Source: Amoeboradix gromovi
Taxonomy: Eukaryota > Sanchytriomycota > Sanchytriomycetes > Sanchytriales > Sanchytriaceae
Reading direction: 5' to 3'
Length of the DNA: 31,305 nt
Assembly (NCBI GenBank): GCA_018985225.1
Contig: JADGIF010000036.1
Span: 1 to 31,305, forward strand
Shown: piece by piece, positions 17,660 to 28,700 of the stretch
Layout of the letters: each line of letters opens with the position of its first letter
How positions within the stretch are numbered: the first letter of the stretch is position 1
The notes under the pieces: model-generated
The model's database searches: none
Seen by the model: the letters and a program-made list of their open reading frames with translations, nothing else
What the model was told of the DNA's origin: nothing
Translations under genes and position numbers: made by a program

Positions 17660-17973
17660 CATATGGGACACCAAATATAAGACTAGATCAAGTCGTTTTT
17701 AAAGTAGGTACTCCATAAGGAGGACATACTATTATTAATCAAAGCCCTTTTTATTTCAAACTAATTTCTTTCATTAATGTCATTCCTCTCTTTAAAATAA
17801 GACAAGATGACCACTATGTCTTTCAAGTATACGAGGTCTTTGAGTGTCTAAGCAAAAAGTGCAACCAATCTGATTAATTAAGTTTAGTTTACCATCGGTT
17901 AATACACACTTGAAATAATGATTCAAACTATTTAAGAAAGTAAGTCTAGTTTTTATATTTGATGTCCCATATG
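17660..17973. mobile_element. MITE-like foldback element 1
   Basis: CATATGGGACACCAAATATA at the left end is repeated inverted at the right (TATATTTGATGTCCCATATG), with further matching arms (ACTAGA/TCTAGT). Inside, the left arm TCGTTTTTAAAG...CATACTATTATTAATCAAAG aligns with the arm of element 2, showing a shared family. The bases outside GGGACA/TGTCCC are ATAT on both sides, a possible target-site duplication. There is no coding frame, so it is non-autonomous. It fills the space between the 3' ends of the zinc finger gene and PGK. Confidence 0.65.
17804..17943. other. Extra segment inside foldback element 1
   Basis: The right arm of element 1 matches element 2 up to about 17803 (CATTCCTCTCTTTAAAATAAGAC). 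Its terminal part resumes only at GTCTAGTTTTTATATTTG (from 17944). The roughly 140 bases between have no counterpart in element 2. This may be a nested insertion, or the longer form may be ancestral and element 2 deleted. I recognise nothing in it. Confidence 0.35.
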
Positions 17974-17996
17974 TACTGGAAATTAAACTCAATAAT

Positions 17997-19253
17997 CTAT
18001 TTATTTTTATCACTTAATGCAGCTACTCCAGGCAAAGTCTTTCCTTCTAAGAGTTCTAAACTCGCCCCTCCGCCAGTGGATACGTGAGACAATAAGTCAG
18101 TACTTGTCAAAAACTTTTCCGCAGCTGTTGCAGTGTCTCCTCCGCCAATAATGCTTGTTGCGCCATTCTTAGTGGCCTCTGCTACTTCCACCATCAATGA
18201 CTTAGTTCCATTTGCAAACTTTTCGAATTCAAAGACGCCTGATGGACCGTTCCATAAAATAGTCTTGTGAGATGAAATTACTTTTTTAAACGCCAAAGTT
18301 GATTTAGGTCCAATGTCTAATCCCATCCATCCATCTGGAATACCTGATTCATCTGTAGCTGCTCCTACATTTGCGTTTTCATCAAATTTGTCACCTGTAA
18401 CATAATCGTTGGGAAAGTGAATTACGACATTTTTTGATTTGGCTTTATCTATGATATCTTTGACTATTTTAGCTCCCTCTTCATCATAAAGTGAGTTGCC
18501 AATCTTCATGTTGTTTAAAACCTTTTTAAATGTGAAAACCATCCCACCACCGATCATCAAGGTGTCTACACGATCAATCAAGTTAGAAATCAGTTGAATT
18601 TTATCAGAAACTTTTGCCCCACCAAGTATTGCCAAAAACGGTTTATCTGGTGATTCTAATGCTTTTGCAAAATATTGCAATTCTTTTTGCATCAATAGAC
18701 CTGCTGCTTTTTGAGGCAAATTAACACCTACCATGCTTGAATGTGCGCGATGTGCTGTACCAAATGCGTCATTGATGAATATATCAGCCAACATAGAGAG
18801 GGATTTTCGAAATCCATCAATTTTACTTTTATCTGCTTTCTGTTTCTTTCCGCTCTCATCCACATAGCTACCTTCTTCCTCAGGGTAGAATCTCAAGTTT
18901 TCTAATAAAATCACTTCATTTTTTGATGTTTTACAGTAATCTTCGACTGACTTGCCAACACAATCATCAAGGAAAGTTACTTTTCGGTCTAGCAACTTCT
19001 CTAATTCAAGTCCAACTGGTTTCAGAGAGTATTCTAACTTTTTCTGTCCATCAGGTCTCCCTAAATGGGACATTAAAATGACTGACTCACAACCTTGTTT
19101 TAAGCAATATTGGATCGAAGGAACTGCTGCTACAATACGTTGTGTATTAGTCACTGTGCCGTTTTTAATAGGTACATTAAAATCCACTCTCATTAATACC
19201 TTTTTACCAGCTAAGCTAATATCTGTTATTGACAGCTTTTTGCTCAATGACAT
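17997..19253 (-). CDS. PGK: Phosphoglycerate kinase
   Basis: The enzyme transfers a phosphate from 1,3-bisphosphoglycerate to ADP in cytosolic glycolysis. The protein has 418 residues, normal for the family. Landmarks are [11 protein letters not shown] (about 19-29), [46 protein letters not shown], the hinge and nucleotide region, [19 protein letters not shown], and GGGDTATA near the C-terminus followed by [19 protein letters not shown]. All are intact and there is no targeting extension. The insertion of [14 protein letters not shown] after FYPEEE is the eukaryotic form. The ATG at 19253 is 32 bases from the divergent Rictor ATG. The 3' end faces foldback element 1. Confidence 0.97.
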   Translation of the reverse strand: MSLSKKLSITDISLAGKKVLMRVDFNVPIKNGTVTNTQRIVAAVPSIQYCLKQGCESVILMSHLGRPDGQKKLEYSLKPVGLELEKLLDRKVTFLDDCVGKSVEDYCKTSKNEVILLENLRFYPEEEGSYVDESGKKQKADKSKIDGFRKSLSMLADIFINDAFGTAHRAHSSMVGVNLPQKAAGLLMQKELQYFAKALESPDKPFLAILGGAKVSDKIQLISNLIDRVDTLMIGGGMVFTFKKVLNNMKIGNSLYDEEGAKIVKDIIDKAKSKNVVIHFPNDYVTGDKFDENANVGAATDESGIPDGWMGLDIGPKSTLAFKKVISSHKTILWNGPSGVFEFEKFANGTKSLMVEVAEATKNGATSIIGGGDTATAAEKFLTSTDLLSHVSTGGGASLELLEGKTLPGVAALSDKNK

Positions 19254-19285
19254 TTTGTTTTATCCTTGATAGATGAAACGTATAT
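19254..19285. promoter_or_regulatory. 32-base spacer between divergent PGK and Rictor
   Basis: Only 32 bases separate the two start codons. They contain a TATATAT run (19281-19287, overlapping the Rictor ATG) and a short upstream ATG at 19273 that opens a seven-codon frame overlapping the Rictor start. Promoter elements for at least one gene must lie within the other gene or in this spacer. Confidence 0.5.
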
Positions 19286-22200
19286 ATGAAGAATGAAAAC
19301 TTATTGAAACTATTGGATTCAAGTGACTCTTCAGATCCAACTGAGCTCTTTAGGTTGCTAAGGCATCCAAATTCACTGGTCTGTGCCCATGTGTATCGTG
19401 AAATTAGAACCAATATCCAAACATATTTACCTAGTTTACATTTGATAGATCTTTATGTTTTAAAAAGCATGACCTTGACGCAGTGCCCTGAACTGGAGCA
19501 AGTGATGATGTTGGTACAAGTTTGGGTCCAATATGAATTACCTTATAGTATTTTATACTGCATCTTAGCGTTTTCTTTAGATTCAAAAGAGTACATATCT
19601 AAAATATGTGTTGGATTGCTAGTTGAATGCGCTATTCATCATCCTCGACTAAAAGTAAGCCATCATTTTATAAGTCATTTAAATCTTAATTGGCGTATTA
19701 GCGATGTTAGCTCTTTTATTCTAATTTCCTTGTTGGAGAGTGTGGAATCTCCTCATTCTTTAGGAGTTTTGCCCTTCATTACACCATTATATGATCCCGA
19801 ATCACAAGAGGAAAAAGTTAATTTTGAAAATATTATTAATTTTTTATTTCTTTTACTTAACACTTGGCATGGCTTGTTCTATATCAAGTGCAACCCTTCT
19901 CTGTGGTCTTTAATTAATGAAACTTTATTACATGGTAGTGATCAAACTCGTGTATTGATATTAAACCTTTTCAAATCTTTTTTTCTGAAAAAAATTAATC
20001 ATTCGATCATAAACTATCCTACTATTTCTGATGCTAATATATCCTCTGAAGTTTTAAAGGCATTGATACATCACAAAATTTTGGAATCCCTGACCGTTGT
20101 TGTTAACATTCCCTCTTTACATGAATTGACCTCTGAAGTTCTATTTATTATTTACGAGTACGCGCATGATATCCTCGTGAATGTGAACTTGGAAAACGTC
20201 GAGAGTATATTTAAGTCTGCTACCTGTTTCCAACCGCTTTCTAAACATTACAACATACTAAAATCACTTGAATTATCCTCTTTATATCCTGTACACTGTC
20301 AGCAACTGTTTGTTATCGACAATTCTCTTAAAAAGACTACAATCAATAAACTGTATTATCATCAGCTGTTCGATATGAACAAGGCATCGCACACCGTAAA
20401 GGGATTTAGCAACTCACCAATGGGGATATTAAAATCTTTAAATGATGCCATGTGTAGTAATAATACCTTTAATAAACCAGAACTTTGGTATTTTGAGCTG
20501 ATAAACCAGTGTCTATTGCAGCTGGAGAATGAGCTACTATTTAATGAGTTTGTAAACTCAAAATACTACAAAAGATTATTTTTATACTTCAACATATCAT
20601 CCAATGAATTCAATTCATTGGGGAGAGACTGTAATAAATCAATAGTAAATACTTTTAATCTATTAATACAGACATCTTTAAACCAGGAAAGTGCATTTAA
20701 CAATGATTTTATGAATTCATTCTCCCTTGGACTAAAGGGACTTATACCCTCGTTTACAGGCGGCGATAATGCCTTTAGCAATCAAAACATAGATAACACT
20801 TGTATATATTATTATATAAGTATATTGCAGATATTCAGTAACAATCCAAATGGCTTGATCGTATTAAACCAGTACAATATTTTTACTATTTTGTTTCAAA
20901 TTATAGACCACGCTAGCAACCAATCGTTTATACTAGTTCTCCTGGAATACTTTAACTTTTATAACCTTCATGGCAAAGGATTGTTAAACAAACTAACCAC
21001 CAGTACTTATGAGATAATTAGACTAAAGGCATTAAACCATTTATCAGACATTCCAAAGGATTATCAGATATATGGAATGCAGTTGCTGATAGAGCAGCTG
21101 CAGGACCCCATCGCTTCTATACGGTACAAAGCAACAGAGCTACTAACAACATTGCTTAATACACCTACAATGATCAACACATTTATAAATTATAAGCCTT
21201 CGATAGAATCTATAAAGATAAACAAACAGCTTGTATACACGTGCTTGACTACTGGGGATGGGTTTGACTACTTGCAAGGATTTGTAGATTTAGAGTTGCG
21301 ATTGTACACCTGTTTGATGAACACACGGCATGTTATAGAGCAGGATGCACGTAGCACCAGTATGCTGCTAAATCACCATTCGGAAGATGTGTTTAGCAAG
21401 TGTAAATTTGATAAAGAGATGCAAATAGAGTGCGACGAGGGCATTAATGTACATTTCTTCAATTATGCGTGCAGAACAAAAACAGGATACAGACATTTGT
21501 CCTGTAGTAAAGAATTTGAGCAAATGGTACAATACATAAAGAAACCGATAGAATTGCTGAACTATAAAGAGAGCGTGATACTAAGAGGTGTAATAATGGC
21601 AATGGGGTATATGGGCATGAGCCTGTATGGTATAATGTGCTTGGAAGATTACAATTTAATAAGCACCATGATTGATCTTGCGTATAGCAGTGAAAACATA
21701 AGTGTACGGGGGACGTGTTTTACGGCAATATCAATGATAGGCACCACCGAAAAAGGAAGAGAGAGATTAGAAAAGTTAAAATGGCAGTGCAGCATGTCTA
21801 AGAAGCATGTATTGCGAATGAACAACGAGCCTAGAGCAGAATTCTATAAAGTATTTATACCAGTAATGTAGCTGAACAGTGAATCCCGAACCCAACAAGA
21901 AGAAGGACTTGATGACGAAGTTGTTGAAGACATTTTGGAAGTCGAGTTGATAAACCTACTGGGCGATTTGAGCAATAACGTGATTTATACGAAGCAATGC
22001 AACAGAATTAGGCAGATTAAACAGACAAAAGGTGAACTGTTCAACAGGGGAAATGTTATCTTGCAACTGCACAAGTTACTGAATCACATAACATATAGTA
22101 CCACAGCTTACAGGTTTATATTTAGTGTTTTTGATCTGAAGATAGATCTGTTTGAATTAACAAGCGGTACAACGACTAAATTGACAAAGACAATGCCAAG

Positions 22201-22306
22201 AAGAATAAAAAAACAGACGTTTGATCCCGATGTAGACAAGACCTTGATTAAAAGACTGCAAAAGAGGCCAGATATTGATGGACCAGATGGCTTTCACAGG
22301 GATTAG
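19286..22306 (+). CDS. RICTOR: Rictor/Ste20(Tsc11)-type TORC2 subunit, two exons
   Basis: Rictor is the scaffold subunit that defines TOR complex 2, which controls AGC kinases and actin. Exons 19286-21850 and 21872-22306 give 999 residues, short for the family. The N-terminal part is helical-repeat-like (RHPNSLVCAHVYREIRT, then KEYISKICVGLLVECAIHHPRL) and fits the Rictor N-terminal domain. The strongest match is the C-terminal Rictor block ILRGVIMAMGYMGMSLYGI...NISVRGTCFTAISMIGTTEKGRERLEKLKW, where the family has IRGTCFYVLGLIS-type sequence. Exon 2 continues with LINLLGDLSNNV and YRFIFSVFDL, also expected after that block in fungal homologues. The metazoan C-terminal extension is absent. Recognition is by motif, not search. 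Confidence 0.78.
21851..21871 (+). other. 21-base intron in Rictor
   Basis: The gap starts GTATTT and ends ATGTAG, at phase 0, between EFYK and LNSESR. Its last three bases are an in-frame TAG, so the unspliced frame stops there. After removal the frame continues 144 codons with Rictor-like sequence (LSNNV, YRFIFSVF). Because 21 is a multiple of three, stop-codon readthrough would give the same frame. The splice reading rests on the GTATTT...TAG ends shared with the MOB1 intron. Confidence 0.75.
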
Positions 22307-22344
22307 CAACAGTTGTAATCTACTGACATCTGAAGTATACAACT

Positions 22345-22507
22345 GGGACATCAAATATAAAAACTGGACTAACTTCTTATTTTAAAGTGGGGATTGAAAG
22401 TAATGAAGGAAATTGGTATAACAGAAGATCTTTTATTAATGATAGCATTTCCTCTGTATGGTGCACCTTTAAAAACGAGTTAGACTAGTTTTTATATTTG
22501 GTGTCCC
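22345..22507. mobile_element. MITE-like foldback element 2
   Basis: The 163-base element starts GGGACATCAAATATAAAAAC and ends with the inverted GTTTTTATATTTGGTGTCCC-like sequence. The arms remain recognisably complementary almost to the centre near AGATCT (about 22427), so the whole element folds back. It shares termini and arm sequence with element 1 and has no coding frame. It lies between the 3' ends of the convergent Rictor and midasin genes. I see no clear target duplication. The rest of the gap, 22508-22746, holds nothing I can name. Confidence 0.65.
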
Positions 22508-22746
22508 ATGTGTAGAGAACGAATGATACGTGGGATGCTCCGAACTATCAAAGAGTTTTAATAAACGACTGAATAAGCAGATTCAGGGGTTTTATCAATC
22601 TTAAAGTGCAAGTCAATTGCCAGTATCTTGCTGTTTCAAGATCATCTTATTTGATTACTGAATAGTAGTAAATACATTTATTGTTTCAATCTCAAGAGAC
22701 AAATTATTGCAAGTCAAGCATTTGTGCTTGATGTATCTTGCTTGCT

Positions 22747-25700
22747 TTATTCCATGTATGCCTTGAGTGCTTTTGCAATTATTCCTGGCAATTCTTTTAC
22801 CTCTTTAACAATCTCATATTTGAAAGCCATCAAGTCCAGGTATTTCTTTAATTCTATTTTGCCTTGCACTTGTGTTGCAGTTGTAAGCTCTTCTATAAAC
22901 TCGTTCCTATCCATGATCAACAATAAGGTCTTTACACCTTGCTCTTGCTGCTCAACCAACAATCTCTTAATTTTTGAGTGCTCATTGTATATTCCATCAC
23001 TGATTATTATGTGCAGCTTGTTCTCTATCTTCCCAAATTCTACACTGGAAAGCATTTTACAAACATCAGTCTGCTCTCCGTTAAACTCTATTTTCTCTAT
23101 AAAATGACAAAGGACCGACAGTTCGCATTGCCCTTTCCAGTCCATTAATGTTGTGCACGCTGTATCAAACAAATTAATCTTGACTTGCCCTAACTGTCCA
23201 TGGTTCATTATCGATTGACATAACATCATCACGCTATATATTGCTTGCTTATACACTTGTTGCATACTGCTGCTGTTATCAATACTCAGCATTACATGAC
23301 ACTGTTCCTTGTTTTGTTTTACTCTTCTTTTCCATATTTTGGGATTACCCTGCATAAAGTTCATTATTCTTCTGATGTTAATTCTTTTACCACTACTGTA
23401 GTCACCAACTAATCTGCTTTTACTCTTGTATTCTAATATATGCTCCAATTCCCTACTTAGGAGCATTGATTCCTGGTTACATTCTATTGCTATTCTCATC
23501 AGTTCAGTTATTGGCGTATTTAGAGAGGGTATAGAAGTGGTGATGGAATTGTACACAGTGCTGTTATCTATCTTGCTACTGTTTACGGCACTACAATCTA
23601 ATGAATTACCCGTAATCATCTCATCGTTCATATTGTCGTTGATATCATTTGCATCATCATTTGCATCATCATTACCATCATTTGGATTGCTATCTTCAAT
23701 ATTTTTCAGTTCCATTTCAACAGGGTTATCATTTTTGTAATCCTCAATGGCTTTACTATCGGCATTTCCACTTTCTGCCTCATTCTGCGCATCCATGACT
23801 ATTTCGTCCTCTAATGTTTTTGTTGTTTCTACTTGCACTGGTTCGTCTATTTCATTCTCGATTTTTTGATCATCTATTTCATTCTCGATTGGTTGCTCCT
23901 CTACTTCATCAAAATCCTCCAGCTCTTCGACCTCTTCAACTTGTTCAGCATCCTCGACATCCTTTGCGGAGTTCTCTGAAAGTGCGGAGTGCTCTGAAAG
24001 TCCAGAATGTTCTGAAAGTTCAGAATGTTGCGAATGCATATCTTGCTCATCTGTTTTATCATTCAGCTGCTCTCCCATTTCCACATCTTTCTGCGGTTCT
24101 TGGAAATCCATTTCGACATCTTCTGCATCTACTTGTTCTTTTTCACTGCATTCTGATAACTGGTCCTCCTTCTGGTCCTGATCATCTCTGATATCATCGT
24201 TTAGTCTCTCGTTGTCGTCTTTTACATCATCCATTTCTTCTCCCACATCTGTGTCTATATCTGTATCAATCTCCTCTAAATCGCTTACATCATCCATGTA
24301 GTCCACTATATCATCATTATCATTGTTATTATTGTTGGAATCCTTAATATCACCATTAACATCATCCAAGTCTTCTTGCTCAGTGACATCGTTGGTTGCA
24401 TCAATCAAGCCATTCGAGTCTTGTTGCTGCCCTTGTTCTTGTTCCTGCTCTTGTTCCTGCTGCTCCTGTTGCTTCTTTAAATACTCTACAAAAGTCAATA
24501 GTTGGTTCATTGCCAATCTAGTGAATGCCATCGTGGTACTTGTTCTCATCAAGTAGTGATATATTCCCATAATGCATTGCCCTATCTTCTTTAAATCTCC
24601 CATGTAGTGCTGCTGCTTATAGTACACCTTGAATTGCAAATAGTGTATAAACAGCACGCATCGTAATTCCGCTCTATCCCCAGTTTGTATGGTTTGTGCG
24701 CTTATATAACTATACATACAGTATTCACTCTTAACATTCTTAAAGTACTTGCAACTTCTCATTAAACTTGTTATCTTGCTGTTAATTGGAAACCAAGACA
24801 ACATTTCCATTTCTTGCTCTGTTAGATCATGCTCTCTTTCATTGAGTCTCTGCAATTCTATTTTTGTTACGTCTACAGTGTTGCTTGCTAGTTTGTTGTA
24901 GTATTCCACGCCCACCTTGTTGACCTGCACTTGTAATCTATCATTTACATCTTTGATGTACAGCGTGTTCTTGTGCTTGTACGCGTTTATGGTTGCTATA
25001 TCATTTAGTTTACTAGTCATGTTGTTAACTAATGTGCTAGAACTGTAGTTACTGTGTATCCAGTTATAAAACGTTTTAAAGAATATGCTGGTACTGGTGC
25101 CATGCTCATGCAGTATGCGTGCTATTATTGGCAGTATAAATAGTGGTAACTGCAACCGCAGGATGTACTGTATGTAATGCTTGGCGTCTAGATTGTTGTT
25201 GATTATCATGTTTACGTATTCATTGTTGTACGCCGTAATCACTTTAAGCTCTATCAGTATCAGAGTATTAGTAATATAAGACAATTGCAGCTTGCGAATA
25301 CTTGTAATGTATCCCGCTAGCGTGCTGCATGCAGTCGCTAAAACAGTATTACGATTGCTAGTAGTTTTCATTAGTTCTAATTCAGTAGTTGTCTGCATTA
25401 GCAACCTGCTTGTATTATGCATCGTGAGCTTATGGATTGGAGTATTAACAAATTCATTCATCAGCTGCACAATGTATAACAATGTAGATTGATCCGTAAC
25501 ATTATTTAACAGAGAATTGCAAGTATTGATCAGCTCTGAAACTACACTCATAATTTCTGATAGTAATTGCAAAGGAACCAGATCTAGCTGATAAATTGGA
25601 TCACTAGGGGTGGATATGGCTAGTTTGTTGACTATACTTGTTACAGTTGCAGCAGTGATGCTACCATCAACGCAATTGGCAATCAGTGCATTAAAATGAG

Positions 25701-28700
25701 ATTGATGTGTATTATACATCATTCTGTTTAACAATGCATGGACTTTGGGATATTTGCTATTCTTAAGCAAAGATAGCAACACAAGGTTTATTGCAAGACT
25801 AGGATTGAGGTTGAATGGAATAGTGCTTCTGTCAACATTATCCATATCATCATCGGTTTTGGTAACATCTAAACCATCTTCCAATTGCAACAGTTTGAAC
25901 GCGTGAGAGCAACTGGTATCTACTGCTAAAGCTTCTAGTTCTTCGATTTCTGTTGAAGCCCTTGTAGCTGGTACAACTGGTAGAATGTCTTTCAGAAACA
26001 ATGCTGCAATGTCTGGTCTATCTAGCACAACCTGCTTTATATACTCTATTTTAATATCTTTGCTGGTAATCTGCATTTTGTTAAAATAAAACAGGTCAAA
26101 TACCGGAACATTAACAGAATCAAAAAGGATGTTGTTAGATATTGATGACAAGGAATCTAAAAGCTTAAATAAAATGTCAAAATTAAAATTTGAATCTAAA
26201 AGAGTGCGAGCATCTTTCAAAATGCTAGGGAAATCAGAGATGAAAAGATTGATGGTAGATTTGAAACGAATGTAATTGTTGATTACGGTTGCAGGATCTA
26301 CTTCAGAATACATTTTAAAGACTGCTGCTTCATCATCTTTTATTTCGGCTGTATCACAATCTCTGCTAGTCTCTGGGGCTGCAGTACTGTTTACAGCATC
26401 CAGAAATCGCTGAAGCATGGCTCTAGCATCCATATAGTTGTTGAATGTGCCGAAATGCAGTGTATTGTAATAGTGTGTAATCTGGCTAACCAAGTGGCCA
26501 TTAAAATCTATACTACTGGATGTATAAAACAAACAAAGAACGAGATTATTAAACAATGCATCGTGAGCGTTGCTGCATCTCAAACACTGATTGTACCGCA
26601 TGTAGCTTTTGTAGTAATCTACAAGATCTAGTTTGACTGGAGCTGGCAGAGTGATATAGTTTTTATAAATATAGTTCATCGTATCAAGAGGATAATCAGA
26701 AATAGAGCTATACAACGGAGAAATAAGAGCTATTAAACTTAAATTATTATTTTTAGCAGCCATGGTAATGTGCTTCAATAAATTGCTCCACCTGTAGTGC
26801 AACAGAATAAACAGCAACAAATCCGAATCAACAAATAGCGCGCCACTGATATTGGTACTGGTACAATCTACTATTAGACATCTATTGTTTAGAGCCTTGC
26901 TGTAACTATGGTCGTGTGATATTAATGTGATCATATGATCTGAATGCTTTTTGATGATAGAATTGTTAACATATATAGAATCAGAATCGAACAGCTGATT
27001 AACAAAGTCGAAAACAGAATTGTTGCATTGGTTTATGGAAAGAAGAATTGAATGGCCCGGTAATTGAATATCCTTTATGAAGTTGGAATAACCATATACC
27101 AGAGAGTTGTTAACTAGAGAAGTGCAACTAATCAAATCATCCACATCAGTAAAATATGAACAGTTATAGATGTTGTACTTTTTCAAGGCGTAGAATGACT
27201 TTAAAGAGTTGGACAGGATTAGCATGTTTGTTGTACCTGAGTGAGCATTGATAACGGAGCTCAAATTACGAGTATGTGGAGTATCAACAGAGCTAAAATA
27301 CTTGCCTATGATGTCAACCACAGCATCTAGATTCTTGGAATCAACACGATCTACAGTCAATGCATAAATTGCAGAATATTTGCTAGTATGCTTAGCTGCA
27401 CTCATAAGCTGTTTGTATTTAAACAAATCACGAATATTCCATTGTTTATACGGAGTGACGACTTTGATGAGTTGCAAATCACTAGCAGCATTTAAATCGT
27501 TAAAGCAATGAACCACGCTACTATCTATCTGTAGACTATCACTAATAATCAATAGATCTTGCAAATTATAAGGCTTAAAATTTATAAGCAAAAACCTACC
27601 AAGGAAAGAACGCGGCAATTGTTTCCTGCCATCTAACAGACAAGTAGGATTCATAGTAGCGATTAGCTTGAACTTTTGATGGCATTTGTAGGTCACACTA
27701 TTAACTACTACAGTTCTTCTAAAATCCAACAAACTGTTCAAACCTTCTAGGACAGATTGATTAGCTAAATTCAACTCATCCAAAATGACATAATAGCCAT
27801 GAATAACAGCATCTAGCAAAGGGCCATTGACAAATTCAAGTTTGCTGTCTATCAAATGATACTTGCCAAAGAGATCACAAAGATCTAAATCATGAGACAT
27901 TGTTATCTTTGTGCACTTGATATTATTGATGGCCGCACAATACTCTACCAAGGTAGATTTACCGATACCTACAGTGCCTTGAATGATTATAGGGTTGTTA
28001 ATACTAGTCGCGATTAACAACAGCTGCAGATTAAACAAGGAAGAGGGAGATTTTATCCAACCAGTATAAGGGGAGAGATCAAAAGATTTGAAACCTACTT
28101 TTAGAATGTTAGACTCTTTATCGAACATAAGTAAGTCTGAGTCGGACAGCCCATACGAAACTGTGTACACAAGTGGAATCAAACCAAATTCATTGATTAA
28201 AAGCAAGGAATATTGCAAGTTCCTCACCGTAAATGTACCCGAGACATGCTTAGATTGAATGTCGTGGTAAAATGAGCATGCTTTTGACACATGATCCTCA
28301 GACAAATTGATGTTCAAGGATTTAAGATAAACATATGAGTAGTCTATAAGATCATCCAAGGACAACCGATAATGAATGAAGATCTCGGTAAATCTGTTTC
28401 TTAGGGCACTGCTAAGTTCCCTTTTAGCAATATCAGTGTTGGGATTCATTGTGGCAAAACAATTAAAGCCACTAGAACATTTAATAGCACTGTTGTCTTG
28501 CAGGTTGTCAGAAAGCAACAAGTAGCCATCCTGTTCCAGCACACTGTTCAGCCTTTCCAAAACAGCATCGTCAGCTAAATTGATTTCATCGATCAACAAG
28601 TACTGACCATTAATCATTGCAGTAGGGACAGGACCATTTACGTACTTGAAATCCATTTTAGTACCACCATCATCGGTATATACAGGCATGTAGCACCCTA

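Noticed and set aside
17792-18013. 73-codon minus-strand frame at the PGK 3' end.
   Set aside because: It lies within foldback element 1 and its extra segment, resembles no family, and overlaps the end of PGK.
23426-24556. Plus-strand frames rich in Ser, Leu or Cys opposite midasin.
   Set aside because: They mirror the D/E/Q-rich linker of midasin on the other strand and have no independent support.
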